A program made the position numbers and the translations under genes. From contig CAXYVG010000052.1 of NCBI GenBank assembly GCA_964292325.1, forward strand, positions 1 through 25,806: a stretch of 25,806 bases of DNA. The letters are read 5' to 3'. This DNA comes from CTSoil-075 sp964292325 (lineage in GTDB: Bacteria > Bacillota > Negativicutes > DSM-13327). The notes under the pieces were generated by a model. The model was given only the letters and a program-made list of their open reading frames with translations. It had not been told where the DNA came from and made no database searches. This document shows, in pieces, positions 7,521 through 14,739 of this stretch. The number at the start of each line of letters is the position of its first letter. Positions within the stretch are counted from its first letter, which is position 1.

Positions 7521-7775
7521 AAAAAGACCACTATCTCATACAGAGACAGTGGTCCGTGATCCCACTCTGCTTAGGTGCACACACTAGCCTATACACCTCT
7601 CAATTGCACAATAACGGTTGCTACCGAGTCAGCTTACTCTCACCTTCAGCTAACCTGTTCACGGGTGCATTTCGGTGCACTTGATCTAGTAGCGCTCTCA
7701 GCCAATGACGCCACCTCTCTGCAAGTCAGTATTACACGTACTTATCCCAATCATTACATTTTTTTATTGCTTATT
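7521..7775 (-). promoter_or_regulatory. T-box leader, probably tRNA-Cys responsive
   Basis: Between the promoter and cysE lies a leader of about 250 bases on the minus strand with T-box features. These are the AGAGAG-GTGG and GGCTGAGAGCGC blocks of stem I (7700-7720), a GTGCA/TGCAC segment near 7664-7680 with candidate TGC (Cys) specifier triplets, the T-box-like GAGTGGGATCACGGACC (7551-7568), and a terminator hairpin GACCACT.../...AGTGGTC (7526-7554) followed by five T. The T-box sequence overlaps the 5' arm of the terminator, as needed for antitermination by uncharged tRNA. The downstream genes cysE and cysS support Cys specificity; the exact specifier triplet was not proven by folding. Confidence 0.9.
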
Positions 7776-7780
7776 ATGAA

Positions 7781-7809
7781 ATTATACTCGGAGGAAATAG
7801 CAGTGTCAA
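7781..7809 (-). promoter_or_regulatory. Consensus sigma-A promoter of the cysE operon
   Basis: A perfect TTGACA (7809-7804) and a perfect TATAAT (7786-7781) are spaced 17 bp on the minus strand. The -35 hexamer begins one base after the gltX stop codon. Strong constitutive initiation with control by the downstream T-box is the expected design. Confidence 0.9.
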
Positions 7810-9273
7810 TTATATTTTAGCTAATGTTTTATCGATTCGAGTTAATATTCGTTCTCGACCAATCAAAGCAATGATTTTATCTAAGTCAGGTCCATGCATC
7901 TTACCTGTCAAGCCAATCCGAATTGGCATAAATACTTTTTTACCACCTAGTTTTAATTCCTTGGTAATACTTTTTAAAAGAGCTTTTACCATAGCAGCAT
8001 CAACAACTTCTAGCTCCTGTAACTTTTGACGAAAACACTCGAACACTTGCGAAACATCGTCATCACGCAATATAAGAGCCGCCTCTTCATTTTCAAATTC
8101 AACATCATCATTGAAAAATATATCAATATGATTGACAATTTCCGATGCATGGCTAATATAGTCTTTTAAGACTCCTATAACATTCACTAACCACGCCTTT
8201 TGTTCGATTGATATGTCAGCACCAATATAGCCAGCCGCTTGAAGATGAGGCAATGCTATTTCTGTGACAACTTCAGCACTAGCCTTTTTCATATAATGAG
8301 CACTAATATAGTTTAATTTATCAACATCAAACACTGCTGGACTTTTGGCTACCCGCTCCATAGAAAATTGTTCAACAAGCTCCTCTAGTGAGAAAAATTC
8401 TTGTTCCCCTACTGGTGACCAACCTAAAAGAGCTAAATAATTGATAATTGCCTCTGGTAAATAACCTAAATTACGATATTGATCAACCGATGTAGCACCA
8501 TGCCGTTTGCTCATTTTGGTACGATCTGTTGCTAAAATCAGTGAAATATGTGCAAATTCAGGAGTCGGAAACTCTAATGCTTCATACAAAACAACTTGGC
8601 GAGGGGTATTCGACAAATGTTCTTCACCACGAATTACATGAGTGATATGCATTAATGCATCATCAATAACAACTGCATAGTTGTAGACAGGAATACCATC
8701 TGATTTGACAATAACAAAGTCACCAACACCATTCGAATCAAAGCTTATCGTATCGCGAACCATATCTTTAAACACAATCTGCTGATTTTCTATTACATGA
8801 AAACGAACGGTATGCTTGCGACCTTCTGCAACAAATTGGGCTATCTCATTCTCTGTAAGATGACGACAACGTCCACTATAACGTGGTGTTTCCCCCTTAT
8901 CCAGCTGCGCCTGTCTTTCCGCTTCTAGTTCCTCTTCGCTACAATAGCAATGATATGCCTTGCCATCAGCAATCAGTTTATCTGTGTAGGTACGATATGT
9001 ATCCAAACGTTCCGTTTGGCGATAAGGTCCATATGGTCCACCCACATCAGCACCTTCATTCCAGGTAATACCAAGCCACTTTAAAGCATCTTTAATATTT
9101 TCTTCAGATTCTTTCGTTGAACGTTCCAAATCTGTATCTTCAATTCTCATAACAAATTTGCCATTATATTTTTTTGCCAACAACCAATTAAATAACGCTG
9201 AACGTGCACCACCAATATGAAACGGCCCTGTCGGACTCGGTGCAAACCTCACCCTGATTTCTTGTTGCAACAT
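7810..9273 (-). CDS. gltX: Glutamyl-tRNA synthetase
   Basis: Class I synthetase that attaches glutamate to tRNA-Glu (and, in many Firmicutes, also to tRNA-Gln before amidation); 487 residues. The ATP-binding signature RFAPSPTGPFHIGGAR is at residues 9-24, and the KMSKS loop is ATDRTKMSKRHGATS near 247-261. A zinc-type cluster CYCSEEE...RYSGRC lies near 108-136. A ribosome site AGGGGG is about eight bases before the ATG. The gene sits between ispDF/small secreted protein and the cysE operon as in other Firmicutes. A 322-bp upstream gap (9274-9595) suggests its own promoter, but I found no clear hexamer pair. Confidence 0.96.
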   Translation of the reverse strand: MLQQEIRVRFAPSPTGPFHIGGARSALFNWLLAKKYNGKFVMRIEDTDLERSTKESEENIKDALKWLGITWNEGADVGGPYGPYRQTERLDTYRTYTDKLIADGKAYHCYCSEEELEAERQAQLDKGETPRYSGRCRHLTENEIAQFVAEGRKHTVRFHVIENQQIVFKDMVRDTISFDSNGVGDFVIVKSDGIPVYNYAVVIDDALMHITHVIRGEEHLSNTPRQVVLYEALEFPTPEFAHISLILATDRTKMSKRHGATSVDQYRNLGYLPEAIINYLALLGWSPVGEQEFFSLEELVEQFSMERVAKSPAVFDVDKLNYISAHYMKKASAEVVTEIALPHLQAAGYIGADISIEQKAWLVNVIGVLKDYISHASEIVNHIDIFFNDDVEFENEEAALILRDDDVSQVFECFRQKLQELEVVDAAMVKALLKSITKELKLGGKKVFMPIRIGLTGKMHGPDLDKIIALIGRERILTRIDKTLAKI

Positions 9274-9595
9274 GTAAACTTCCCCCTAAAAACTTTTTTA
9301 CATAGTAGAGTCCGTTGAAATAACGTCCCTCTATATTTAAAATCACTTTTCACATTACGATTACACCTCTTAAAAAGCATGTTTTTGACAATGAACATCA
9401 TACTTTTTATCAGTTCCATATAATTCTAGCAGATTCTATATATTTATGCAAAAAAAGCTTTTCACATATTATATTTTTAATAGCTATCACTACATCTTCT
9501 TCATAGCAATCGTCGTGGATGGATAACTCGCCTAGCCACCCACGGCAAACAATACAGCTTTCATTTTCTTAGTGCTTTATATAGCAATGATTCTA
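9274..9595. other. Gene-free 322-bp stretch between gltX and small secreted protein gene
   Basis: I see no open reading frame with a ribosome site here on either strand. The one clear structure is an imperfect hairpin at 9514-9544 (plus-strand arms CGTGGATGG and CCACCCACG, one mismatch, 13-base loop). It is G/C-rich against an A/T-rich background and has no T-run on either side, so it is not an obvious terminator. The rest is A/T-rich and must contain the gltX promoter. Confidence 0.5.
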
Positions 9596-9862
9596 TCATT
9601 GTAGTTTTATTAAAAATAGTCCATCGATCACATCTGGTACAATGAAAGTAGTCATTGTATTATATGACCCCGATACCGTCTTCGCTCCATCAGGTAAAAG
9701 GACCAGCCGCCAGATTACTCGGTCATTATAACACAACTCACTTGATGTAGTTCCATCCTCTTGACGTATTACATGTATATTCATTGTAAACTCTGCTGCT
9801 AGTACTTGTTTAGGGTAAACCAACACAAATAGAGTAAGTAAGATACATATTATTTTTCGCAT
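9596..9862 (-). CDS. Small secreted protein, function unknown
   Basis: The 88-residue protein starts with a clear Sec signal peptide (MRKIICILLTLFVLVYPKQVLA, likely cleaved after VLA), leaving about 66 mature residues. No known domain was recognised; the mature part is short beta-type sequence (EFTMNIHVIRQEDGTTSSELCYNDRVIWRLV) with a single cysteine. An AGGAGG lies eight bases before the ATG, which makes translation likely. It sits between ispDF and gltX, where the standard Firmicute block has no gene. An 11-bp palindrome at 9914-9937 precedes it. It may be a lineage-specific protein or the residue of a longer gene. Confidence 0.7.
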   Translation of the reverse strand: MRKIICILLTLFVLVYPKQVLAAEFTMNIHVIRQEDGTTSSELCYNDRVIWRLVLLPDGAKTVSGSYNTMTTFIVPDVIDGLFLIKLQ

Positions 9863-9913
9863 ACATAAATCCTCCTATGGTTTGATTCGATATGTTATGC
9901 TTCTACCTTTTTA

Positions 9914-9937
9914 TATAAATAATCCAGATTATTTATA
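9914..9937. repeat. 11-bp perfect palindrome upstream of small secreted protein gene
   Basis: TATAAATAATC and GATTATTTATA are exact reverse complements with only CA between them. The centre is about 60 bp before the start codon, a position suitable for an operator. All-A/T content apart from two G/C pairs per arm means chance is not excluded. Confidence 0.45.
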
Positions 9938-10022
9938 ATATGTATCAATACACAAAATTTATACAACAACTATTTATCATCACTTTTTTAATTCACAGAA
10001 TTATAAACTTTGTATAATAAAG

Positions 10023-10052
10023 AAACTGCAAATCTTTTCAGATTTACAATTT
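10023..10052 (-). terminator. Intrinsic terminator after ispDF
   Basis: On the minus strand AAATTGTAAATCT pairs with AGATTTGCAGTTT (13 bp including two G-T pairs) across a GAAA-type loop, followed by CTTTATTATAC. It lies 13 bases after the ispDF stop and separates it from the small secreted protein gene. Confidence 0.65.
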
Positions 10053-10065
10053 CTTTTGCAATTTA

Positions 10066-11262
10066 CTATGCTTTTTTTATTATTGATGCTACAGCATAAG
10101 CGGCAATTCCTTCTCCTTTACCAGCAAACCCTAAACCTTCTGTTGTCGTTGCTTTTACATTTACCTGCCCTATGTCTAATTGCAAAGCAGTTGCAATCCG
10201 TTGGTTCATTTCAGGAATATAAGATGCTAGCTTCGGTTTTTGTGCCACAATCGTTGTATCAATATTATTCACTACATATCCATGTTCAGCAATAATATCT
10301 CTTACCCGCTCTAAGAGTTTTATGCTTGATGCACCTTTATACTGGATATCAGTATCGGGGAAATGTCTCCCAATATCCCCAAGCGCAGCCGCTCCTAAAA
10401 GCGCATCTTTTATAGCATGCAGTAATACATCTGCATCTGAATGTCCATCTAGTCCGTAAATATAGGGTATCTCTACTCCGCCTACTATTAATTTTCGATT
10501 TTCTACCAATTTATGTACATCATATCCCATACCGAATCGTACCACATCTCTTACCTCACATTCTTTATTATGACGATCACTGTTTTTTTCAGCTACTATT
10601 GCCTCAGCAATAATTAAATCTTCAGGTGTTGTCACTTTCAGATTCTCATAACTACCAGATACAACCGTAACACTAACCCCTATTCTTTCAACTAAAGACG
10701 CATCGTCTGTACCGAGATAATGATCCTGCATTGCCTGTTTATATGCCTGTCGCAATATATTGGCATCAAAACCCTGTGGTGTTTGTATGGACCATAACAT
10801 ACTGCGTTCTGGCGTACCTATGACTACGCCACTGTCATTTACTATTTTAATCGTATCCTTAACAGATACAGCTACTACAGCAGCTTTATTTTTAATAGCA
10901 GCCTGAATAACATGATCAATACACTCCTTAGTCACAAGAGGCCTTGCACCATCATGTACTAAAACAACATCTGTCTTCTCTGAAATTTCCTGTAGAGCAT
11001 TTGCAATGGAATACTGCCGTTCACTACCACCTGCCACCACTTTCCAAGGTTTAATTCCCTCTAAACCTGTGAGCATTTTTGTCACATATTCCACTTCATC
11101 TGGTGCTACTACCACAACTAAATTATCAACGGCTACGCACGCCGAAAAAGCCAGTATGCTATATAGCAATACTGGTTTTTCATCCAATAGCATAAATACC
11201 TTGTTTATACTGCTTTGCATCCTTTTCCCTTGCCCTGCAGCTGCAATAATTGCTGTAACCAC
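10066..11262 (-). CDS. ispDF: Bifunctional IspD-IspF (MEP isoprenoid pathway)
   Basis: A single 398-residue frame joins two enzymes of the non-mevalonate pathway. IspD (residues 1 to about 225) makes CDP-methylerythritol: AAAGQGKRM at 7-15, VHDGARPLV at 102-110, VSVKDTIK at 132-139, and TTPEDL at 211-216. IspF (from about 242) makes the cyclic diphosphate: GMGYDVHKL with the metal ligands Asp248 and His250, LDGHSDADVLLHAIKDALLGAAALGDIGRHFPD with His282, and KATTTEGLGFAGKGEGIAAYA near the end. The linker is short and polar (AEKNSDRHNKECEVRD). The start is GTG with AAAGG 12 bases upstream. The order yacL-ispD-ispF-gltX is as in B. subtilis, where the two are separate genes. Confidence 0.95.
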   Translation of the reverse strand: MVTAIIAAAGQGKRMQSSINKVFMLLDEKPVLLYSILAFSACVAVDNLVVVVAPDEVEYVTKMLTGLEGIKPWKVVAGGSERQYSIANALQEISEKTDVVLVHDGARPLVTKECIDHVIQAAIKNKAAVVAVSVKDTIKIVNDSGVVIGTPERSMLWSIQTPQGFDANILRQAYKQAMQDHYLGTDDASLVERIGVSVTVVSGSYENLKVTTPEDLIIAEAIVAEKNSDRHNKECEVRDVVRFGMGYDVHKLVENRKLIVGGVEIPYIYGLDGHSDADVLLHAIKDALLGAAALGDIGRHFPDTDIQYKGASSIKLLERVRDIIAEHGYVVNNIDTTIVAQKPKLASYIPEMNQRIATALQLDIGQVNVKATTTEGLGFAGKGEGIAAYAVASIIKKA

Positions 11263-11400
11263 TATGTTATCATACCTTTCATTTATAACTTATATAAGCA
11301 AATTTTCATTTTGTAGGTAAAGATTCTATTATGATTGGCAAATCACCTGCTTTTTTCACTAGGAATTCCAGTTTAAAGAATGTTGTAGCGTAATATATTG

Positions 11401-11589
11401 TTATTTACATACCACTGACATACTATATTTTTGAACCACGATACCAGAAACCTTATCTACTCTAGGCCGTTGTTTAGCCCCATAATTGCAATTTTTACAC
11501 ACTACTCTTCCTGTAGGAAAAGTTTTTACTAAAACTTTTCCACATTTTTCGCATGTAAAATTAACCAATTCAAATTCTTCATTACTCAT
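11401..11589 (-). CDS. Small zinc-ribbon protein
   Basis: The 62-residue product has two CxxC knuckles (CEKCGK at about 13-18 and CKNCNY at about 32-37) spaced 15 residues, the classic zinc-ribbon layout. The remainder is basic (KQRPRVDKVSG). GGAGG lies eight bases before the ATG, giving a good translation signal. It lies between yacL and ispDF with more than 130 bp on each side, so it is possibly monocistronic. Zinc ribbons of this size are found in regulators and in ribosome- or polymerase-associated proteins; nothing points to one role. Confidence 0.75.
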   Translation of the reverse strand: MSNEEFELVNFTCEKCGKVLVKTFPTGRVVCKNCNYGAKQRPRVDKVSGIVVQKYSMSVVCK

Positions 11590-11684
11590 TTATTCTACCT
11601 CCATATCATATCATCTTTACATTATACCATATAATGTTATTTTTTACTTATTATGAGAGTAATATTTATGGTATAATTTAACAA

Positions 11685-11778
11685 ACGCTTGATTTCAAGC
11701 AATTCTTGAGATACAGGTAGTTGTTCTTACTTGGAATCAAGAAAGTATTATACTTTCTGACGCCATAAAATAAAAAAA
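11685..11778 (-). repeat. Intergenic repeat, copy C
   Basis: The block order is the same as copy A at 1130-1233. On the minus strand, TTTTTTATTTTA is followed by GG, then a hairpin with GTCAGAAAG / CTTTCTTGATTCC arms, then CCAAGTAAGAA, then CTACCTG, then a hairpin GCTTGA/TCAAGC. Compared with copy A about nine bases between the AAGTAAGAA and CTACCTG blocks are missing. It lies directly 3' of the yacL terminator. Confidence 0.7.
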
Positions 11779-11816
11779 ATGTCTTCGATTCTGTTATCAT
11801 CAGAACCCGAAGACAT
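11763..11816 (-). terminator. Intrinsic terminator of yacL
   Basis: On the minus strand ATGTCTTCGGGTTCTG pairs with CAGAATCGAAGACAT (15 bp, one bulge or mismatch) around a 7-base loop and is followed by TTTTTTTATTTTA. It starts about 23 bases after the yacL stop. Confidence 0.85.
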
Positions 11817-11839
11817 CGGTATCTATTTTTTATAATAAA

Positions 11840-12967
11840 TTAAGCACCTTTTTCCATCGCTTTTGGTTTGGCAAAAATCATACGCCCAGCCGCAGTCTGC
11901 AATACAGATGTTACTAATACACCAATCGTATCACCAATATGTTTTTTACCACTATCAACCACAATCATAGTACCATCATCCAGATATCCGATACCTTGAC
12001 CAAGTTCTTTACCATCTTTCACTACATGCACAACCATCTCTTCCCCAGGCAATACTACAGGCTTTACAGCATTTGATAATTCATTAATATTAAGAACTTT
12101 TACCCCTTGTAATTCAGCAACTTTATTTAGATTATAATCATTTGTAACCAATTTCCCGTGCATCACTTGAGCCAATTTGACCAGTTTAGAATCGACCTCT
12201 ATGATCTCCTCAAAATCCTGATTCGTTATTTCCACAGCTAGACCTAACTCTTTTTGCATACGATTCAAAATATCTAGCCCTCGACGACCACGATTACGTT
12301 TGAGCAAATCAGAGGAATCTGCAATATGTTGCAATTCTTCCAAAACAAACATTGGAACGACTAGCGGTCCCTCAACAAAACCACTTACACAAATATCAGC
12401 AATACGCCCATCAATGATAACACTCGTATCAAGAATTTTATATTGCCCTACCTTGGTTATTTTTTCTTTTTGCCGTTCTTTATTCTTCCAAGGTAACGAT
12501 ACTAATAATAAAAAGAATTCTTCTCGTTTACTAATAGCAATATTTATTCCTAAATATCCTAAAATAATACTACTAATACTCGGAATATAATTTCCAATAA
12601 TCGGTATATTCATAAATGCAGATCCGATTAAATTAGAAATTATCAATCCGATCGCTAATCCTACAGAACCTGCAAGCACATCATATATTGGCATCCTATT
12701 CAGCCTTGATTCTACCCAATAAGTAAATTTCCATAAATGTTTTATACAAAATGGTGATAGAAAAAAACCAATAGCAGCACCTGCCAATCCACCTAAAATG
12801 GATAGAAAGATAGTTGTTATCGTACCACCACTGCTGATAAATCCGATATGTAAAAATTCACCATTTACCACTGATGCAAAAAAAGTACTGACACTAATCC
12901 ATTTCGCTGTCATCAGACCTGCAACCGTCGTTAGCAATGTAATGATAAAACGCAAAATTTTATCCAA
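11840..12967 (-). CDS. Membrane PIN-TRAM domain protein (YacL family)
   Basis: The 375-residue protein has four or so N-terminal membrane helices (residues about 5-160, including GGLAGAAIGFFLSPF and GSVGLAIGLIISNLIG). A PIN nuclease-type domain follows at about 175-300, with the acidic residues in LDTSVIIDGRIADI and FVLEELQHIADSS. A TRAM RNA-binding domain closes the protein (PGEEMVVHVVKDGKELGQGIGYLDDGTMIVVDSG). The family is conserved next to disA and ispD in Firmicutes; its exact substrate is not known to me. The start is TTG at 12967: AGGAGG stands 11 bases upstream and no ATG fits. A promoter precedes it at 12998-13026 and a terminator follows. Confidence 0.92.
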   Translation of the reverse strand: MDKILRFIITLLTTVAGLMTAKWISVSTFFASVVNGEFLHIGFISSGGTITTIFLSILGGLAGAAIGFFLSPFCIKHLWKFTYWVESRLNRMPIYDVLAGSVGLAIGLIISNLIGSAFMNIPIIGNYIPSISSIILGYLGINIAISKREEFFLLLVSLPWKNKERQKEKITKVGQYKILDTSVIIDGRIADICVSGFVEGPLVVPMFVLEELQHIADSSDLLKRNRGRRGLDILNRMQKELGLAVEITNQDFEEIIEVDSKLVKLAQVMHGKLVTNDYNLNKVAELQGVKVLNINELSNAVKPVVLPGEEMVVHVVKDGKELGQGIGYLDDGTMIVVDSGKKHIGDTIGVLVTSVLQTAAGRMIFAKPKAMEKGA

Positions 12968-12997
12968 GTAATTTTACACCTCCTTGCGCTGTTATTT

Positions 12998-13026
12998 ATT
13001 ATATAAGTTCTTCCACATTATTACAA
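12998..13026 (-). promoter_or_regulatory. Sigma-A promoter of yacL
   Basis: On the minus strand TTGTAA (13026-13021) and a perfect TATAAT (13003-12998) are 17 bp apart. It lies after the carD terminator, so yacL does not depend on carD read-through. Confidence 0.7.
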
Positions 13027-13086
13027 GTATGTTATGATACTTTTACAATGTAGGAACACTATGTATTATGCCCTAATACTAACAAA

Positions 13087-13114
13087 AAAATACGTCAGTT
13101 ACCTGGCGTATTTT
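13087..13114 (-). terminator. Intrinsic terminator overlapping the carD stop codon
   Basis: On the minus strand AAAATACGCCAG pairs with CTGACGTATTTT (one G-T) across a GTAA loop and is followed by further T. The carD TGA stop is the TGA of the 3' arm, so the terminator's 5' arm encodes the last residues of the protein. Confidence 0.8.
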
Positions 13115-13595
13115 CTTGTTCTTGCATTAATTCATCTATCCATTCTTCTACGCTGCCTAAATCTTTGCCACAAGCTAATACTAATTCACTCACCATAATT
13201 TTTCTAGCGGTTTCCAATAAGCGTCTTTCGCCTGCCGAAAGCTTTTTAGAATTATCTTGTAACATCAAATTACGTACTACTTCAGCTACCTCATATATAC
13301 TACCAGTCTTTATCTTTGCTAAATTTAAATTGAATCTCTTATTCCAACTAGCAGTTTCTTGAATTGAAGTTGTTCGCAAAATATCTACTACTTTAGTAAT
13401 TCCAATATCATCAATTACTTCTCTCAGGCCTATATTTTCGACGTTCTTCATAGGGATCATTACTCTCATACCGCCATAAGGCATAGTAAGAATATAATAA
13501 TCTTGCCGTTGCCCAAACACTTCATGCTCTTCGATTGCTTCAATGACACCAGCACCATGCATGGGATAAACCACTTTGTCCCCAATAGCTAACAT
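13095..13595 (-). CDS. CarD family transcriptional regulator
   Basis: CarD/CdnL-like proteins bind the RNA polymerase beta subunit through a Tudor-like N-terminal domain and stabilise open complexes through a helical C-terminal domain. Here residues 1-60 show the RID fold signature (IGDKVVYPMHGAGVIEAIEEHEVFGQRQDYYILTMP), and the rest is helical with SAGERRLLETARKIMVSELVLA. Length 166 is normal. Two strong tandem promoters precede the gene. It stands between the DisA operon and yacL, an insertion relative to B. subtilis, and is divergent from the DUF1573-like gene across a 263-bp A/T-rich region. Confidence 0.94.
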   Translation of the reverse strand: MLAIGDKVVYPMHGAGVIEAIEEHEVFGQRQDYYILTMPYGGMRVMIPMKNVENIGLREVIDDIGITKVVDILRTTSIQETASWNKRFNLNLAKIKTGSIYEVAEVVRNLMLQDNSKKLSAGERRLLETARKIMVSELVLACGKDLGSVEEWIDELMQEQENTPGN

Positions 13596-13617
13596 AGCAT
13601 CATCTCCTAATATTCGT

Positions 13618-13646
13618 AGTATAGCATGAATCTATTTTTTTGTCAA
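13618..13646 (-). promoter_or_regulatory. Proximal sigma-A promoter of carD
   Basis: Perfect -35 TTGACA (13646-13641) and -10 TATACT (13623-13618) with a 17-bp spacer on the minus strand. Predicted initiation is only about 15-20 bases before the start codon. Confidence 0.8.
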
Positions 13647-13654
13647 AGTTGTAT

Positions 13655-13684
13655 ATTTTAGCATAGCCTAATAATTCTTGTCAA
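13655..13684 (-). promoter_or_regulatory. Distal sigma-A promoter of carD
   Basis: Perfect -35 TTGACA (13684-13679) and -10 TAAAAT (13660-13655) with an 18-bp spacer. The two carD promoters share a similar ATGCTA stretch at their -10 regions, as if the promoter had been duplicated. Confidence 0.7.
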
Positions 13685-13756
13685 CTAAAAAATTCTATGA
13701 TAATTCGATTTTTAGTAATAATAGTTTTATTTTTTCAAAAATTATGCATAACTTTT

Positions 13757-13784
13757 GATAATAATAAATTATTTTATTATTATC
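13757..13784. repeat. 12-bp perfect palindrome between carD and DUF1573-like gene
   Basis: GATAATAATAAA and TTTATTATTATC are exact reverse complements around TTAT, 22 bp upstream of the -35 of the plus-strand promoter at 13807. Purely A/T-rich arms apart from the end G/C. It could be an operator or a rho-independent fold of no regulatory value. Confidence 0.5.
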
Positions 13785-13806
13785 TACTTTCATTTCGGTA
13801 CAAACA

Positions 13807-13836
13807 TTGACAATCATAGATTGAACTTTATATAAT
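13807..13836 (+). promoter_or_regulatory. Sigma-A promoter of DUF1573-like gene
   Basis: Perfect TTGACA (13807-13812) and TATAAT (13831-13836) with an 18-bp spacer. The transcript would start around 13843, leaving a leader of about 16 bases that contains the ribosome site. Confidence 0.85.
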
Positions 13837-13858
13837 AAAACTCAAAGTGAGGTGTTTC

Positions 13859-14254
13859 ATGATGCATGAAAAATGCTCAGATTTCCAATCTGCTGTTGAT
13901 GAATATCTTATCCGTCACCGCAGCATTCTTGATATTATGACAAAATATCAAGAAGCAAGTGCCCGTGTGAATCGAGCTTTTGCTAAATCAGTCACCGAAT
14001 GTGGTTGCGTCAAAGTAAATGCCGCCCGGCAGCAAATACCTCCTGACACTGAATATAGTGATTTAAAACAATTTATGTCCTCGCATTTATCAGGTGAACC
14101 ATGCGAACAATGCAAAGAAATCCTTACGAAAGAATTAGGACATAGCTTATTTTATTTAGCTGCTCTTTGTAACTTATCAGGAATTAGCCTTAATGAAGTC
14201 ATGAAGCAAGAATTCAACACTGTCAATACTTTAGGATTTTTCCATTTATCCTAA
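13859..14254 (+). CDS. DUF1573-type conserved hypothetical protein
   Basis: The sequence matches my memory of a conserved Clostridia/Negativicutes protein annotated DUF1573, about 130 residues, with FQSAVDEYLIRHRSILDIMTKYQEASARVNRAFAKSVTECGCVKVNA and a Cys pair in EPCEQCKEILTKELGHSLFYLAALCNLSGISL. Four cysteines (in CGC and CEQC) could bind a metal. No enzymatic role is known to me. The frame opens at a GTG at 13847, but GAGG there is the ribosome site, so I start at the ATG at 13859 (an ATG at 13862 is equally spaced for it). It is monocistronic, with a strong promoter and terminator, divergent from carD. Confidence 0.85.
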   Translation: MMHEKCSDFQSAVDEYLIRHRSILDIMTKYQEASARVNRAFAKSVTECGCVKVNAARQQIPPDTEYSDLKQFMSSHLSGEPCEQCKEILTKELGHSLFYLAALCNLSGISLNEVMKQEFNTVNTLGFFHLS

Positions 14255-14294
14255 TACTTATTTTGCAACTTTAAAGCCTGATGACTTTCTACAC

Positions 14295-14323
14295 AAAAAC
14301 GTGACCAATATGGTCACGTTTTT
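14295..14323 (+). terminator. Intrinsic terminator of DUF1573-like gene
   Basis: AAAAACGTGACC and GGTCACGTTTTT form a 12-bp perfect stem with a 5-base loop and end in a run of T. Located 40 bases after the stop codon. Confidence 0.92.
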
Positions 14324-14393
14324 TTATTACATAAAGAGATTCGCATAAGGACATGATACAATTATTGATTCATTTCTCCGGGGGGTTGTAATT

Positions 14394-14720
14394 ATGAATC
14401 GCAAACGAAATCATCTCTTACTTATAGGGGCTATAGTGCTATGTAGTATACTATTTTTTATTCTACTCCCTCTACTACCACTCAATATATTATCGATTCA
14501 ACAAAAACCTGAATCTGAGCCACAAAAAATTTACGATTATTACATTATTATTGATGAGGTAGATCATCACAGTCTAATGTATGTACCCTTAGTTGTAAAC
14601 ATAGGGGATGAAGTCTTAACAGAGGAAAATAAGCGTTATAAAGTAGTCAAGATTGAAGAAAATCGAGCTTTCGCCAGATTTGTTGAAAATGTAAAGTTAG
14701 AACAATATAAGAAAAAATGA
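14394..14720 (+). CDS. Small membrane-anchored protein, unknown function
   Basis: A 108-residue product with one strong hydrophobic segment (residues about 7-33) after a basic NRKRN start, so probably an N-in/C-out anchor. The outer part contains KIYDYYIIIDEVDHHSLMYVPLVVNIGDEVLTEENKRYKVVKIEENRAFARFVENVKL. The GDEV...N..YKV.KIEENRAFARFV pattern reminds me of the N-terminal part of SpoIIP-like proteins in Negativicutes; this is recollection, not a search result. The ribosome site GGGGGG is about 8 bases upstream of the ATG. It converges on disA with only 19 bp between the stops and no clear terminator there. Confidence 0.75.
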   Translation: MNRKRNHLLLIGAIVLCSILFFILLPLLPLNILSIQQKPESEPQKIYDYYIIIDEVDHHSLMYVPLVVNIGDEVLTEENKRYKVVKIEENRAFARFVENVKLEQYKKK

Positions 14721-14739
14721 AATTTATAATTACTTGTTA

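Noticed and set aside
7575..7820. Plus-strand open frame of 81 codons
   Set aside because: It lies fully over the minus-strand T-box leader and promoter, has no ribosome site, and its composition follows the RNA structure.
9514..9544. Cyclic-di-GMP or other known riboswitch ahead of gltX
   Set aside because: One strand resembles the second half of a GEMM-like stem, but the conserved first half is missing and the distance to gltX is more than 240 bases.
10056..10295. Plus-strand open frame of 79 codons, Leu-rich
   Set aside because: It is antisense to the highly conserved IspF C-terminus and reads as low-complexity leucine runs.
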